The notes beneath the pieces are model-generated. The model did not search any database and had not been told where the DNA came from. It was given only the letters and a program-made list of their open reading frames with translations. A stretch of 52,310 bases of DNA from Methanomassiliicoccales archaeon (lineage in GTDB: Archaea > Thermoplasmatota > Thermoplasmata > RBG-16-68-12 > SOIM01). The translations under genes were made by a program, and so were the position numbers. Of the stretch, positions 15,783 through 23,012 are shown in pieces; within the stretch, counting starts at the first letter, position 1; every line of letters begins with the position of its first letter. The stretch is from assembly GCA_030593885.1 (NCBI GenBank), contig JAUVGH010000013.1:1-52310 (forward strand), given 5' to 3'.

Positions 15783-16906
15783 TAGAGATGTTCAAAGAAT
15801 GGTACGAAGCAAGACACGAGTACGCTAAGGAATGGAAGGAGAAGACCGGTGGAAAGGTATTGGGCTACTTCTGCACCTACGTGCCGGAGGAGATACTCCT
15901 GGCAGCCGACGTTCTGCCTGTGCGCATTCTGGGTAGCCATGAGCCACAGGATGTTACGGAACCGCATATCTTCGGTATGTTCTGTCCGTTCTGCAGGGAT
16001 TGCCTGGCTCAGGGATTGAAGGGGAGGTACGACTATCTGGACGGCATAATGATCGCGCAGTCATGTCTGCACATCAGGCAGGCGTATACGAGCTGGGAGA
16101 TGCACATACCCGTCCCGTTCAGCTATTACCTTCCAATGCCCAACCACGTCCAGAGCCCGAGGGCGCTTCCCTACTTGAGGGCCGAACTGGAGACATTCAA
16201 GAAGGCGGTCGAGGAGTGGACCGGGAAGACGATAACCGACGAGGACCTGGATAGGGGAATAGAGATCATGAACAGGAACAGGCGTCTGTTGAGGGACGCC
16301 TACGACACCCGAAAGGCGGCCGACCCACCGATGTCCGGCCTGGAAGCGATGTACATGGCGGTCTCGAGCCAGATGATAGACAAGACCGAGCACAGCGACA
16401 TAGTCGAAGAGTCCCTGAAGGAACTGCAGACCAGGAAGCTGGAGACACCCACCGGTGAAAGGCTGATCCTCATCGGCAGCGAGGACGACGATACCACATT
16501 CATCGACATGGTGGAGAAATGCGGTTCGACCATCGTGGTGGACGACCACTGCACCGGAAGCAGGTACTTCTGGAATCAGGTGGAGACCAACGGAGGGGAC
16601 AGGCTTCAGGCTATCGCGCAGAGGTACATCGACAGACCGAGATGCCCGACCAAGGACTGGGAGGAAAGGTCGAGGATCCCACACATCATGAAGCTTGCAA
16701 AGGACTGGAACGTCAGCGGCGCCATACTGCTGCAGCAGAAGTTCTGCGATCCTCATGAGCTGGATATCCCGATCATCAGGAAGACGCTGGAGGCAGACGG
16801 CATCCCGACGCTTTTCCTTGAGCTTGATGTTACCGTTCCCGTAGGCCAGTTCCAAACCCGTGTTGAAGCGTTCCTGGAGATGCTCATGGAGGAGGACCTA
16901 TTCTGA
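15779..16906 (+). CDS. bzdN: Benzoyl-CoA reductase (class I, Bzd type) subunit, HgdB family
   Basis: A 375-residue subunit of the ATP-dependent reductase that carries substrate and iron-sulfur chemistry. HgdB/BcrC-family features include GYFCTYVPEEILLAADVLPV (C32), the cluster-type cysteines C69, C72 and C75 in CPFCRDC, C96, and the DDHCTGSRYFW motif (C258) followed by RPRCPTKDWEER, which I associate with benzoyl-CoA reductase rather than 2-hydroxyacyl-CoA dehydratases. ATG 15779 lies in ATGA overlap with the GNAT gene, with GGAGGATG upstream. Together with the next three genes it forms the four-subunit enzyme that dearomatises benzoyl-CoA to cyclohexa-1,5-diene-1-carbonyl-CoA at the cost of ATP. 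A methyl- or hydroxybenzoyl-CoA substrate cannot be excluded. Confidence 0.85.
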   Translation: MIEMFKEWYEARHEYAKEWKEKTGGKVLGYFCTYVPEEILLAADVLPVRILGSHEPQDVTEPHIFGMFCPFCRDCLAQGLKGRYDYLDGIMIAQSCLHIRQAYTSWEMHIPVPFSYYLPMPNHVQSPRALPYLRAELETFKKAVEEWTGKTITDEDLDRGIEIMNRNRRLLRDAYDTRKAADPPMSGLEAMYMAVSSQMIDKTEHSDIVEESLKELQTRKLETPTGERLILIGSEDDDTTFIDMVEKCGSTIVVDDHCTGSRYFWNQVETNGGDRLQAIAQRYIDRPRCPTKDWEERSRIPHIMKLAKDWNVSGAILLQQKFCDPHELDIPIIRKTLEADGIPTLFLELDVTVPVGQFQTRVEAFLEMLMEEDLF

Positions 16907-16918
16907 GGAGGTAGAAAG

Positions 16919-18217
16919 ATGGCAGAAGACAAATATCCAACTGAACCCCTGAAATGCTGGGAAGAGGCCAAGCAGCTGAGATTCAAGTATTATGAGGACT
17001 ACAAGAACGCCAACGAGACCGGAGGACTGAGATGGGCCGGCGGTGCATGGTCGTTCGATGCTGTGCCCTACGGCCTGGGTGACGACGTTTACCCGCTGAC
17101 CGGGGAGCCTTACGGCGCATCAACGGCTTTTGACAAGGAGTTCTCGAAGCAGTGCCTGGAAGCAGCCGAGGCGGCCGGCTATGCAAGGGACCTGTGTTCA
17201 TACATGCGCAATTACTGGGGATCGATCCTCCTGAACAAGTTCACATTCGGCGGACCTTTCCCGAAACCCGACTTCATCTGGCAGGACCACATCTGTTGCA
17301 GCCACGCCAAGTGGTATCAGGTGGTCTCCGAGCTGGAGGGCGGCATTCCGTCATTCGTGGTCGATGTCGGGGTTGGAACGTACGATGAAATGAACGACCA
17401 CAAGGTCGAGTACGTCGCGGGACAGCTCCTGGACGGCATCGACTGGTTGGTCGAGACGACCGGAAGAACCTATGACGACAACAAGTTGATCGAGGCCGTC
17501 AAGGCGGAGTTCCGATTGACGAGCACCTGGGCAAAGATATGCGAGCTGAACAAGGCCGTGCCCGCACCCTTGGACGAGAAATCGATGTACTCCCTGTACG
17601 TGTTCGGCGTTCTCAGCAAGGCCAAGAAGGAGTACGCTGACTTCATGGACAAACTCTATGCGGAGGTCCAGGACAGGGTGGACAGAGGGATCGCCGCGAT
17701 TGCCAATGAGAGGACCAGAGTGATGAGCGACACCCAGCCGCCATGGGGATTCCTCAAGGTCTTCAGGTATCTGGAGAAGTTCGGATGCGTTTCCATCGGT
17801 TCTCTCTACACGTTCGGTCTTACCGGGCTCTGGGAGGACAAGGAGGACGGTTCATGGGGGGCCAAGACCACGCCGATGGAGGAGGGGATAACCATCAACA
17901 CCAGGGAAAAGGCGATCGAAGAACTCGTCAAATGGAACCTGGCCAAACCCGAGTGGCAGCATTTCTACCATCCACAGCTCAAGAGCGACATGATGGTCAG
18001 GATAGCAAAGGAATGGAAGCTCGACGGCGTCATGCTCCATTACAACAGGGGCTGCGAGGGCCTATCCCTTGGGATCGCAGAGAACAGGCTTGCGTTGCAG
18101 GCCGCCGGATATCCGGTCCTGGTCTTCGAAGGGAACATGGGCGATGAGAGAGAGTTCGATGAGGCTGGCACGATGGGAAAGATGGATACTTTCATGGAGA
18201 CCCTTGGGGTGATATGA
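16919..18217 (+). CDS. bzdO: Benzoyl-CoA reductase (class I, Bzd type) subunit, HgdA family
   Basis: A 432-residue second catalytic subunit. It begins [17 protein letters not shown] and carries [25 protein letters not shown] and [14 protein letters not shown] (C93), with paired cysteines C126-C127 in [11 protein letters not shown]. All of these match my recollection of BzdO/BcrB proteins. The later [15 protein letters not shown] holds a further cysteine near 388. In the family the two reductase subunits bind [4Fe-4S] clusters and the thioester. The gene starts 12 nt after the previous stop behind TGAGGAGG, and the next gene follows after 1 nt. Its length agrees with BzdO-type subunits. Confidence 0.85.
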   Translation: MAEDKYPTEPLKCWEEAKQLRFKYYEDYKNANETGGLRWAGGAWSFDAVPYGLGDDVYPLTGEPYGASTAFDKEFSKQCLEAAEAAGYARDLCSYMRNYWGSILLNKFTFGGPFPKPDFIWQDHICCSHAKWYQVVSELEGGIPSFVVDVGVGTYDEMNDHKVEYVAGQLLDGIDWLVETTGRTYDDNKLIEAVKAEFRLTSTWAKICELNKAVPAPLDEKSMYSLYVFGVLSKAKKEYADFMDKLYAEVQDRVDRGIAAIANERTRVMSDTQPPWGFLKVFRYLEKFGCVSIGSLYTFGLTGLWEDKEDGSWGAKTTPMEEGITINTREKAIEELVKWNLAKPEWQHFYHPQLKSDMMVRIAKEWKLDGVMLHYNRGCEGLSLGIAENRLALQAAGYPVLVFEGNMGDEREFDEAGTMGKMDTFMETLGVI

Positions 18218-18218
18218 G

Positions 18219-18998
18219 ATGTACGTTGCAGGAATCGATATGGGCGCCAAGTTCGTGAAGGTCGTTATCCTGAACGACGGCGAGATCAAGGGCAAGGGAA
18301 TGGCACCCACAGGTTTTGACCTGGATGAGGCGGCCAACAGCGCATTCAACAGCGCGCTTGAGAACGCCGGCATCCAGAAGGATGACCTCAAGCACATAAC
18401 TTCGACTGGAGCCGGCAAGAAGGAGGTCGACTTCAGGGACACCGAGGTTACCGAGGTCGGGGCCGCGGCGAAGGGGGCGATATCCCTGTTTCCGAGTTCT
18501 AGGACCATCATCGAGGTTGGTGCAGAAGAGGGAAGGGCCCTCAGAAGCGACGAGAACGGAAGGGTTCTGGACTTCGTCATCAACGAGAAGTGTGCGGCAG
18601 GTGCAGGAGCTTTCACAGAGGCAATGGCGAGAGCTTTGGAGGTACCCGTCACCGAGATGGGGCCACTCTCCCTGAAATCAACCAAGGAGACACCGATGAA
18701 CGCTCAGTGTGCCGTGTTCGCAGAATCAGAGGTCGTATCACTCGTTCATTCCAAGACATCCAAAGAGGACATAGCAAGAGCGATCCACGACGCGATTGCG
18801 AGCAGGATATCCTCGATGGTCAGAAGGCTCTCGATTGAGAAGGATGTTACTCTGATCGGCGGACTGGCCAAGAACATCGGGTTCGTTGAATCCTTGAAGA
18901 GGGATCTCAATATGGACATTAATGTCCCGGATGACCCCGATTTCGTGGGGGCACTGGGAGCGGCTCTTGTGGCCCAGAAGAAGGCAAAGGGGGGCTAG
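18219..18998 (+). CDS. bzdP: Benzoyl-CoA reductase ATPase/activator subunit (BadF/BadG/HgdC family), first copy
   Basis: A 259-residue ASKHA-fold ATPase. The phosphate loop is GIDMGAKFVKVV at the N-terminus. The two cysteines that hold the inter-subunit [4Fe-4S] cluster in HgdC-like activators are present, C125 in KCAAGAGAF and C164 in QCAVFAESE. The adenine loop GGLAKNIG lies near 215. It differs from the next gene in length and second motif, so the two form a heterodimer as BzdP/BzdQ or BcrA/BcrD do. It hydrolyses ATP to push a ferredoxin electron to the low potential needed for ring reduction. The P/Q label follows gene order only. Confidence 0.83.
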   Translation: MYVAGIDMGAKFVKVVILNDGEIKGKGMAPTGFDLDEAANSAFNSALENAGIQKDDLKHITSTGAGKKEVDFRDTEVTEVGAAAKGAISLFPSSRTIIEVGAEEGRALRSDENGRVLDFVINEKCAAGAGAFTEAMARALEVPVTEMGPLSLKSTKETPMNAQCAVFAESEVVSLVHSKTSKEDIARAIHDAIASRISSMVRRLSIEKDVTLIGGLAKNIGFVESLKRDLNMDINVPDDPDFVGALGAALVAQKKAKGG

Positions 18999-19001
18999 GA
19001 A

Positions 19002-19883
19002 ATGGCAACAGAAGATTCTGAGTATTGGAGATGGAAGGAATACAACTGGAAGGACCCCGAGATGGACTGGAAGGACGCCGAATTTATTACGGCTGGAGTC
19101 GATGTCGGCTCGGTCAGTTCACAGGCGGTCATAACGCTGGACAGCAAGCTTTTCGCTTACAGTAACATGAGAACGGGTTCCAACAGCCCCGACAGTGCGA
19201 GGAACGCGATGAAGTGGGCACTTGAGGACACCGGACTTGACTTGGAGAAGATTCAATATGTCGTTGGTACTGGATACGGCAGGGTGAACGTACCTTTCGC
19301 GGACAGGGCGATAACCGAGATCGCTTGCCATGGACGAGGTGCGAACTACATGTACGGCCCCACTGTGAGGACCGTTCTGGACATGGGCGGACAGGATTGC
19401 AAGGCAATAAGAACTGACGAGAAGGGCAAGGTCACCGCTTTCCTGATGAACGACAAATGTGCAGCGGGCACAGGCAGGGGAATGGAGGTCTTCGCAGATC
19501 TGCTGGGCATTCACATCGAGAAGGTCGGCGAGGAGTCGTTCAAGGTGGAGAAAGAACCCCCGGCGGTCAGCAGCACGTGCGTCGTGTTCGCAAAGTCAGA
19601 GGCAACTGGTCTGTTGAGAGCAGGCTGGCCGAAGAACAAGGTCCTGGCAGCCTATTGCTCCGCAATGGCTCACAGGGTCGTGACCCTCCTGGAACGCTTG
19701 GGAGTCGAGAAGGAGTTCGCCATCACCGGTGGAATAGCGAAGAACAGCGGTGTCGTCAAGAGGATCGAGAAGGAGCTCGGACTAACCGCACTGGATGCCA
19801 ACCTGGACACCCAGATCGCGGGTGCTCTGGGCGGTGCGCTGTTCGCAGAGGCTCTGGCGAAGAAGGCGCAGAAACAAGGGTGA
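19002..19883 (+). CDS. bzdQ: Benzoyl-CoA reductase ATPase/activator subunit, second copy
   Basis: A 293-residue ASKHA ATPase with an N-terminal extension of about 30 residues before GVDVGSVSSQAVI. It has DMGGQDCKAI near 127-136, cluster cysteines C153 (KCAAGTGRGME) and C193 (STCVVFAKSE), and GGIAKNSGVV near 243. Both cysteines are conserved, so it can share the bridging cluster with the subunit upstream. It starts 3 nt after that gene and ends 5 nt before the ferredoxin. The split into two short ATPases (259 and 293 residues) favours the Bzd rather than the Thauera Bcr arrangement, where one is about 440. Confidence 0.83.
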   Translation: MATEDSEYWRWKEYNWKDPEMDWKDAEFITAGVDVGSVSSQAVITLDSKLFAYSNMRTGSNSPDSARNAMKWALEDTGLDLEKIQYVVGTGYGRVNVPFADRAITEIACHGRGANYMYGPTVRTVLDMGGQDCKAIRTDEKGKVTAFLMNDKCAAGTGRGMEVFADLLGIHIEKVGEESFKVEKEPPAVSSTCVVFAKSEATGLLRAGWPKNKVLAAYCSAMAHRVVTLLERLGVEKEFAITGGIAKNSGVVKRIEKELGLTALDANLDTQIAGALGGALFAEALAKKAQKQG

Positions 19884-19888
19884 GAAGA

Positions 19889-20176
19889 ATGCAGGCCAAT
19901 TACGGGTATAGGGACGGTTCGGGCGAGTACTACATCACTATCGACACCGACAAGTGCGACAGCTGTGGCAAGTGCGTCGAAGCGTGTCCGTCAAAGATAC
20001 TCGTGATGGTCAGCGACCCATTCGATCCAATGTCCGATACAGACATTCCGATAGTGATCGAAGCAGAAAGGAAGAAGATCAAATACACCTGCGGCCCGTG
20101 CAAGCCGGTGGACAAGGAGATAGAAGAGCCCTGCATCAAGGCCTGCGAGCCTTGCGCCATCACGCATTCCTGGTAA
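19889..20176 (+). CDS. Ferredoxin with two [4Fe-4S] sites, electron donor to benzoyl-CoA reductase
   Basis: A 95-residue ferredoxin. The first cluster motif is C-x2-C-x2-C-x3-CP (CDSCGKCVEACP). The second cysteine group near the C-terminus (TCGPC ... PCIKACEPCAIT) is spaced unusually, with about 10 residues between the second and third cysteine. The ATG lies 5 nt after the ATPase gene stop, so it is firmly in the operon. Its place matches BzdM, the ferredoxin gene directly after bzdQ in Azoarcus, and the fdx of the Thauera cluster. It should carry single electrons to the ATPase subunits. Confidence 0.82.
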   Translation: MQANYGYRDGSGEYYITIDTDKCDSCGKCVEACPSKILVMVSDPFDPMSDTDIPIVIEAERKKIKYTCGPCKPVDKEIEEPCIKACEPCAITHSW

Positions 20177-20230
20177 CTTTCGTTCGGTCTGATAGGGAGA
20201 CAGGCGTTTCCCTCCAGAGGTTCGGATACT

Positions 20231-22729
20231 ATGAGACTGACCATCGATGATGTTCCTGTGGAAGTTCCCGAGAACACTACCATTCTAGAGGCGGCCAGGT
20301 CGGCCGAGATTTACATTCCCACTCTGTGCTCCCACCCGGATCTGCCTCCTGGAAAGGGCATGAAAGGCGGAGATTTCGTTTACTGGGGTAGCGAGAAGAT
20401 GGAAGGAGAACCCCATGAGTATGAGGGTTGCAGGTTATGTCTGGTGGAGATTCAGGGCGACGATGAGCTCAAACAGTCTTGCGTTAGCGTCGTTTCCGAA
20501 GGAATGATCATACATACCAACACCCAGAGCGTCCGGGATGGGCGGCAGGAGAACCTGATGGAGATAATGAAGGACCATCCTCATGCCTGCTTGTTGTGCG
20601 CTCAGGTGGAAGGGTGCAGCCGGGAACCGTGTTCCTTGAACGTGCCGGTGAACGAGAGATGCTGTCCCGAGCTAGGGAAGTGTGAGATACAGAAAGTCGC
20701 CGCCTATGTGGGCATCAGAGAGGACACCCCGCGCTATGTTCCCAAGGACAGGCCAGTAGTTGAAGATGAACCATTGTACAACCGGGACTACAACATCTGC
20801 ATCGCGTGCAACAGGTGCGTCAGGGCATGCAACGATCTGAGAGGTGTGGGTGCGCTTGGCTCGACTTATCATGATGGCAAATTCGTCACGGGTCCGGTGG
20901 CTCCCACATTGAAGGAATCGAACTGCAAGTTCTGCGGGGCCTGTGTGGAAGTGTGCCCGACCGGGACTCTCACCGATAAGAAGATCATATCGGACAGGGA
21001 AAGGGACCTTGTGCCGTGCATGGGAGAATGTCCGGTTGGTATGGATGTGCCCAGGTACAACTATCTAGTATCTGTGGGAAGACACGCTGAGGCTGCGGCC
21101 GTTGTAAGGGAAAGCACCCCCATCGTCTATTCATTGGGGAACATATGCTTCCATCCATGCGAGACCGAATGCACCAGGAACGAGGTCAACGAGCCTATTG
21201 CAATATGCGCTCTAAAGAGATTCGCCACAGAACAGGACAATGATGCCTGGAAGTCACTTATTCTGACACCAACTCCTACTGGAAAGAAGGTCGCCGTCAT
21301 CGGATCTGGACCGTCTGGACTTTCGGCCGGTTACTACCTCCAGAGAAAAGGTCATTCTGTCACGATTTTCGAATCGCTTCCCGAGTTCGGTGGGATGATG
21401 AGATACGCATTCCCTGAATACAGACTCCCTGTGGAGACTCTGCAGAAGGACATCGATACCATTGCTGGGTTCGGCGTGGAGTTCAAGGCCAACACTGCCA
21501 TTGGAAAGGACATTACCTTCCAGGGCCTGAAGGACCAGGGCTTTGACGCGATCTTCATAGGCGTCGGAGGTCAACTCAGCAAGAAGATACCTCTTGAAGG
21601 TTCTGATCTGCCAGGCATTCTCTGGGGACTGGATTTCCTGAAGGATGTGAGGATGGGCAAGGACATCAAACTTGAAGGCCGTGCGGTCGTGATAGGCGGC
21701 GGGAACGTTGCCATAGATGTCGCTCTCACCGCTATGCGCCTCGGTGCTTCGGAGATTCAACTTGCTTGTCTGGAATGCGAGGAAGAGATGCCAGCTTTCG
21801 GACATGAGATCGAGCAGGCGGTCGAAGAAGGGGTCAAGATCAATGTATCCTTGGGGCCCAAGAGGATAATCGAGACCGACGGCAGGATTACCGGCATAGA
21901 GCTCAAAAGATGCACGTCAGTGTTCGACGATGATGGCAGGTTCAATCCTAAGTATGATGAATCCGAGACCACCATCATTGAGACGGACAATGTCCTACTG
22001 GCTATCGGCCAGTCAACCGATCTGTCATTCCTAGAAGGTAGCGGAGTGGAGACCGTCGGTCCCGGCATCAAGGTGCAGGAAGGATCTCTTCAAACTAACG
22101 TTCCGGGAGTCTACGCAGGCGGCGAAGTGGTCAGTGGACCAGCATCCGTGATCGATGCGATTGCCTTGGGCCAGAAGGCCGCGGTGGCCATGGACAAGTA
22201 CTTGGGCGGGGACGGGAACATCCAGGAAGTGCTTCTGGAAAAAGAAGATACTGACCCCTACCTCGGCAAAGAAGAAGGCTTCGCTGACAAGCCAATGGTC
22301 AAGATGCCGGTCCTGTCGATGGAAGAGAGAGCGGGTGGTTTTGGCCAGATCGAGCTCGGTTATGACGAGAGCTCAGCAATGGAAGAGGCGAAACGCTGTC
22401 TTAGATGCAATCTCAGGTTGACGCTCGGATGCAATCCCTTACCCCCGGAGAAGTGGCTCTCTCTCACCGAGGAGAACATCTCCACCGTGCCGGATTCAGA
22501 GGGCGTCTTCCAGCTCCTGGACGAAAGCAAGATGATAATCTACATCTCAGGCGTGATGAACATGCAGGAGGCTCTGAACGAGCAGCTTCGAACCAGTCCA
22601 AATGCCAAGTTCTTCCTTTGGGAAGAGGACAAGATGTACACCAAGAGGGAGAGCGAACTGATCCAGCAATTCCTGCAGGCCCATGGGAAGTTGCCGGAAG
22701 GGAACGACGAACTGGACGACCTGTTCTGA
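20231..22729 (+). CDS. NuoG-like/GltD-like fused iron-sulfur flavoprotein, NAD(P)H:ferredoxin oxidoreductase (BzdV/KorC-like)
   Basis: 832 residues in clear modules. Residues 1-95 are a plant-type [2Fe-2S] domain (C33, C67, C70, C84). Residues 116-129 are the NuoG HPxxCxxCx5C motif. Residues 190-242 hold two [4Fe-4S] motifs (C190, C193, C196, C200; C232, C235, C238, C242). Residues 263-330 are the GltD cysteine-rich entry. From about 353 comes a GltD-type flavoprotein with FAD loop IGSGPSGLSAG, NAD(P) loop IGGGNVAIDVA and a GGEVVSGPASVIDAI end. GltD-like proteins beside benzoyl-CoA reductase (BzdV, KorC) pass electrons between NAD(P)H and ferredoxin. The NuoG-type front makes this one much longer and could allow electron bifurcation, which is inference. 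It starts 54 nt after the ferredoxin gene. Confidence 0.82.
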   Translation: MRLTIDDVPVEVPENTTILEAARSAEIYIPTLCSHPDLPPGKGMKGGDFVYWGSEKMEGEPHEYEGCRLCLVEIQGDDELKQSCVSVVSEGMIIHTNTQSVRDGRQENLMEIMKDHPHACLLCAQVEGCSREPCSLNVPVNERCCPELGKCEIQKVAAYVGIREDTPRYVPKDRPVVEDEPLYNRDYNICIACNRCVRACNDLRGVGALGSTYHDGKFVTGPVAPTLKESNCKFCGACVEVCPTGTLTDKKIISDRERDLVPCMGECPVGMDVPRYNYLVSVGRHAEAAAVVRESTPIVYSLGNICFHPCETECTRNEVNEPIAICALKRFATEQDNDAWKSLILTPTPTGKKVAVIGSGPSGLSAGYYLQRKGHSVTIFESLPEFGGMMRYAFPEYRLPVETLQKDIDTIAGFGVEFKANTAIGKDITFQGLKDQGFDAIFIGVGGQLSKKIPLEGSDLPGILWGLDFLKDVRMGKDIKLEGRAVVIGGGNVAIDVALTAMRLGASEIQLACLECEEEMPAFGHEIEQAVEEGVKINVSLGPKRIIETDGRITGIELKRCTSVFDDDGRFNPKYDESETTIIETDNVLLAIGQSTDLSFLEGSGVETVGPGIKVQEGSLQTNVPGVYAGGEVVSGPASVIDAIALGQKAAVAMDKYLGGDGNIQEVLLEKEDTDPYLGKEEGFADKPMVKMPVLSMEERAGGFGQIELGYDESSAMEEAKRCLRCNLRLTLGCNPLPPEKWLSLTEENISTVPDSEGVFQLLDESKMIIYISGVMNMQEALNEQLRTSPNAKFFLWEEDKMYTKRESELIQQFLQAHGKLPEGNDELDDLF

Positions 22730-22739
22730 TGTGATTCAA

Positions 22740-22958
22740 ATGACGAGAGAGGAAGATCTGAAACTAGAAGGCTGGACGAGGATGTTCAGCGCCACCGAGC
22801 CGAGAATCAGCGAGTCCGTGGAGATGTACGAGTCCCTTGGCATGGAGGTCCGACTCGAGGACATCGAGACCGAGAACGATGATGACTGCAACGAATGCGT
22901 CAGCGGATTCGAGGACACCATCAAGGTCATCTACACCAGGCCCAAGAGGGTCGAGTGA
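22740..22958 (+). CDS. Small acidic protein with CxxC, function unknown
   Basis: 72 residues beginning MTREEDLKLEGWTRMFSAT. It is a compact alpha/beta-looking protein with an acidic centre, one C-x2-C (DDDCNECV, near residues 49-53) and a KVIYTRP end. It starts 10 nt after the flavoprotein stop and is the last gene before a new promoter, so it belongs to the reductase operon. I do not recognise a named family. The lone CxxC could hold a shared metal or cluster in a dimer, or be redox-active. Coding status is supported by tight spacing and by the terminal position before the TATA box at 22964. Confidence 0.7.
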   Translation: MTREEDLKLEGWTRMFSATEPRISESVEMYESLGMEVRLEDIETENDDDCNECVSGFEDTIKVIYTRPKRVE

Positions 22959-22963
22959 AAAGG

Positions 22964-22975
22964 TTAGATATATCC
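22964..22975 (+). promoter_or_regulatory. TATA box for the second catabolic operon
   Basis: TTAGATATATCC lies about 43 nt ahead of ATG 23013. The stretch after it includes GGAGGAGGAA directly before the start. It marks a new transcription unit after the reductase operon. Confidence 0.55.
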
Positions 22976-23012
22976 GTATCATTTGCCTAACGGGGGAAGA
23001 GGAGGAGGAACC

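Noticed and set aside
15779-19883. 2-Hydroxyacyl-CoA dehydratase (HgdABC-type) instead of benzoyl-CoA reductase
   Set aside because: Dehydratases use a single homodimeric activator. Here two different ATPases, a dedicated ferredoxin and a GltD-like partner are present, and the DDHCTGSRYFW and [10 protein letters not shown] motifs are those I associate with Bzd/Bcr subunits.
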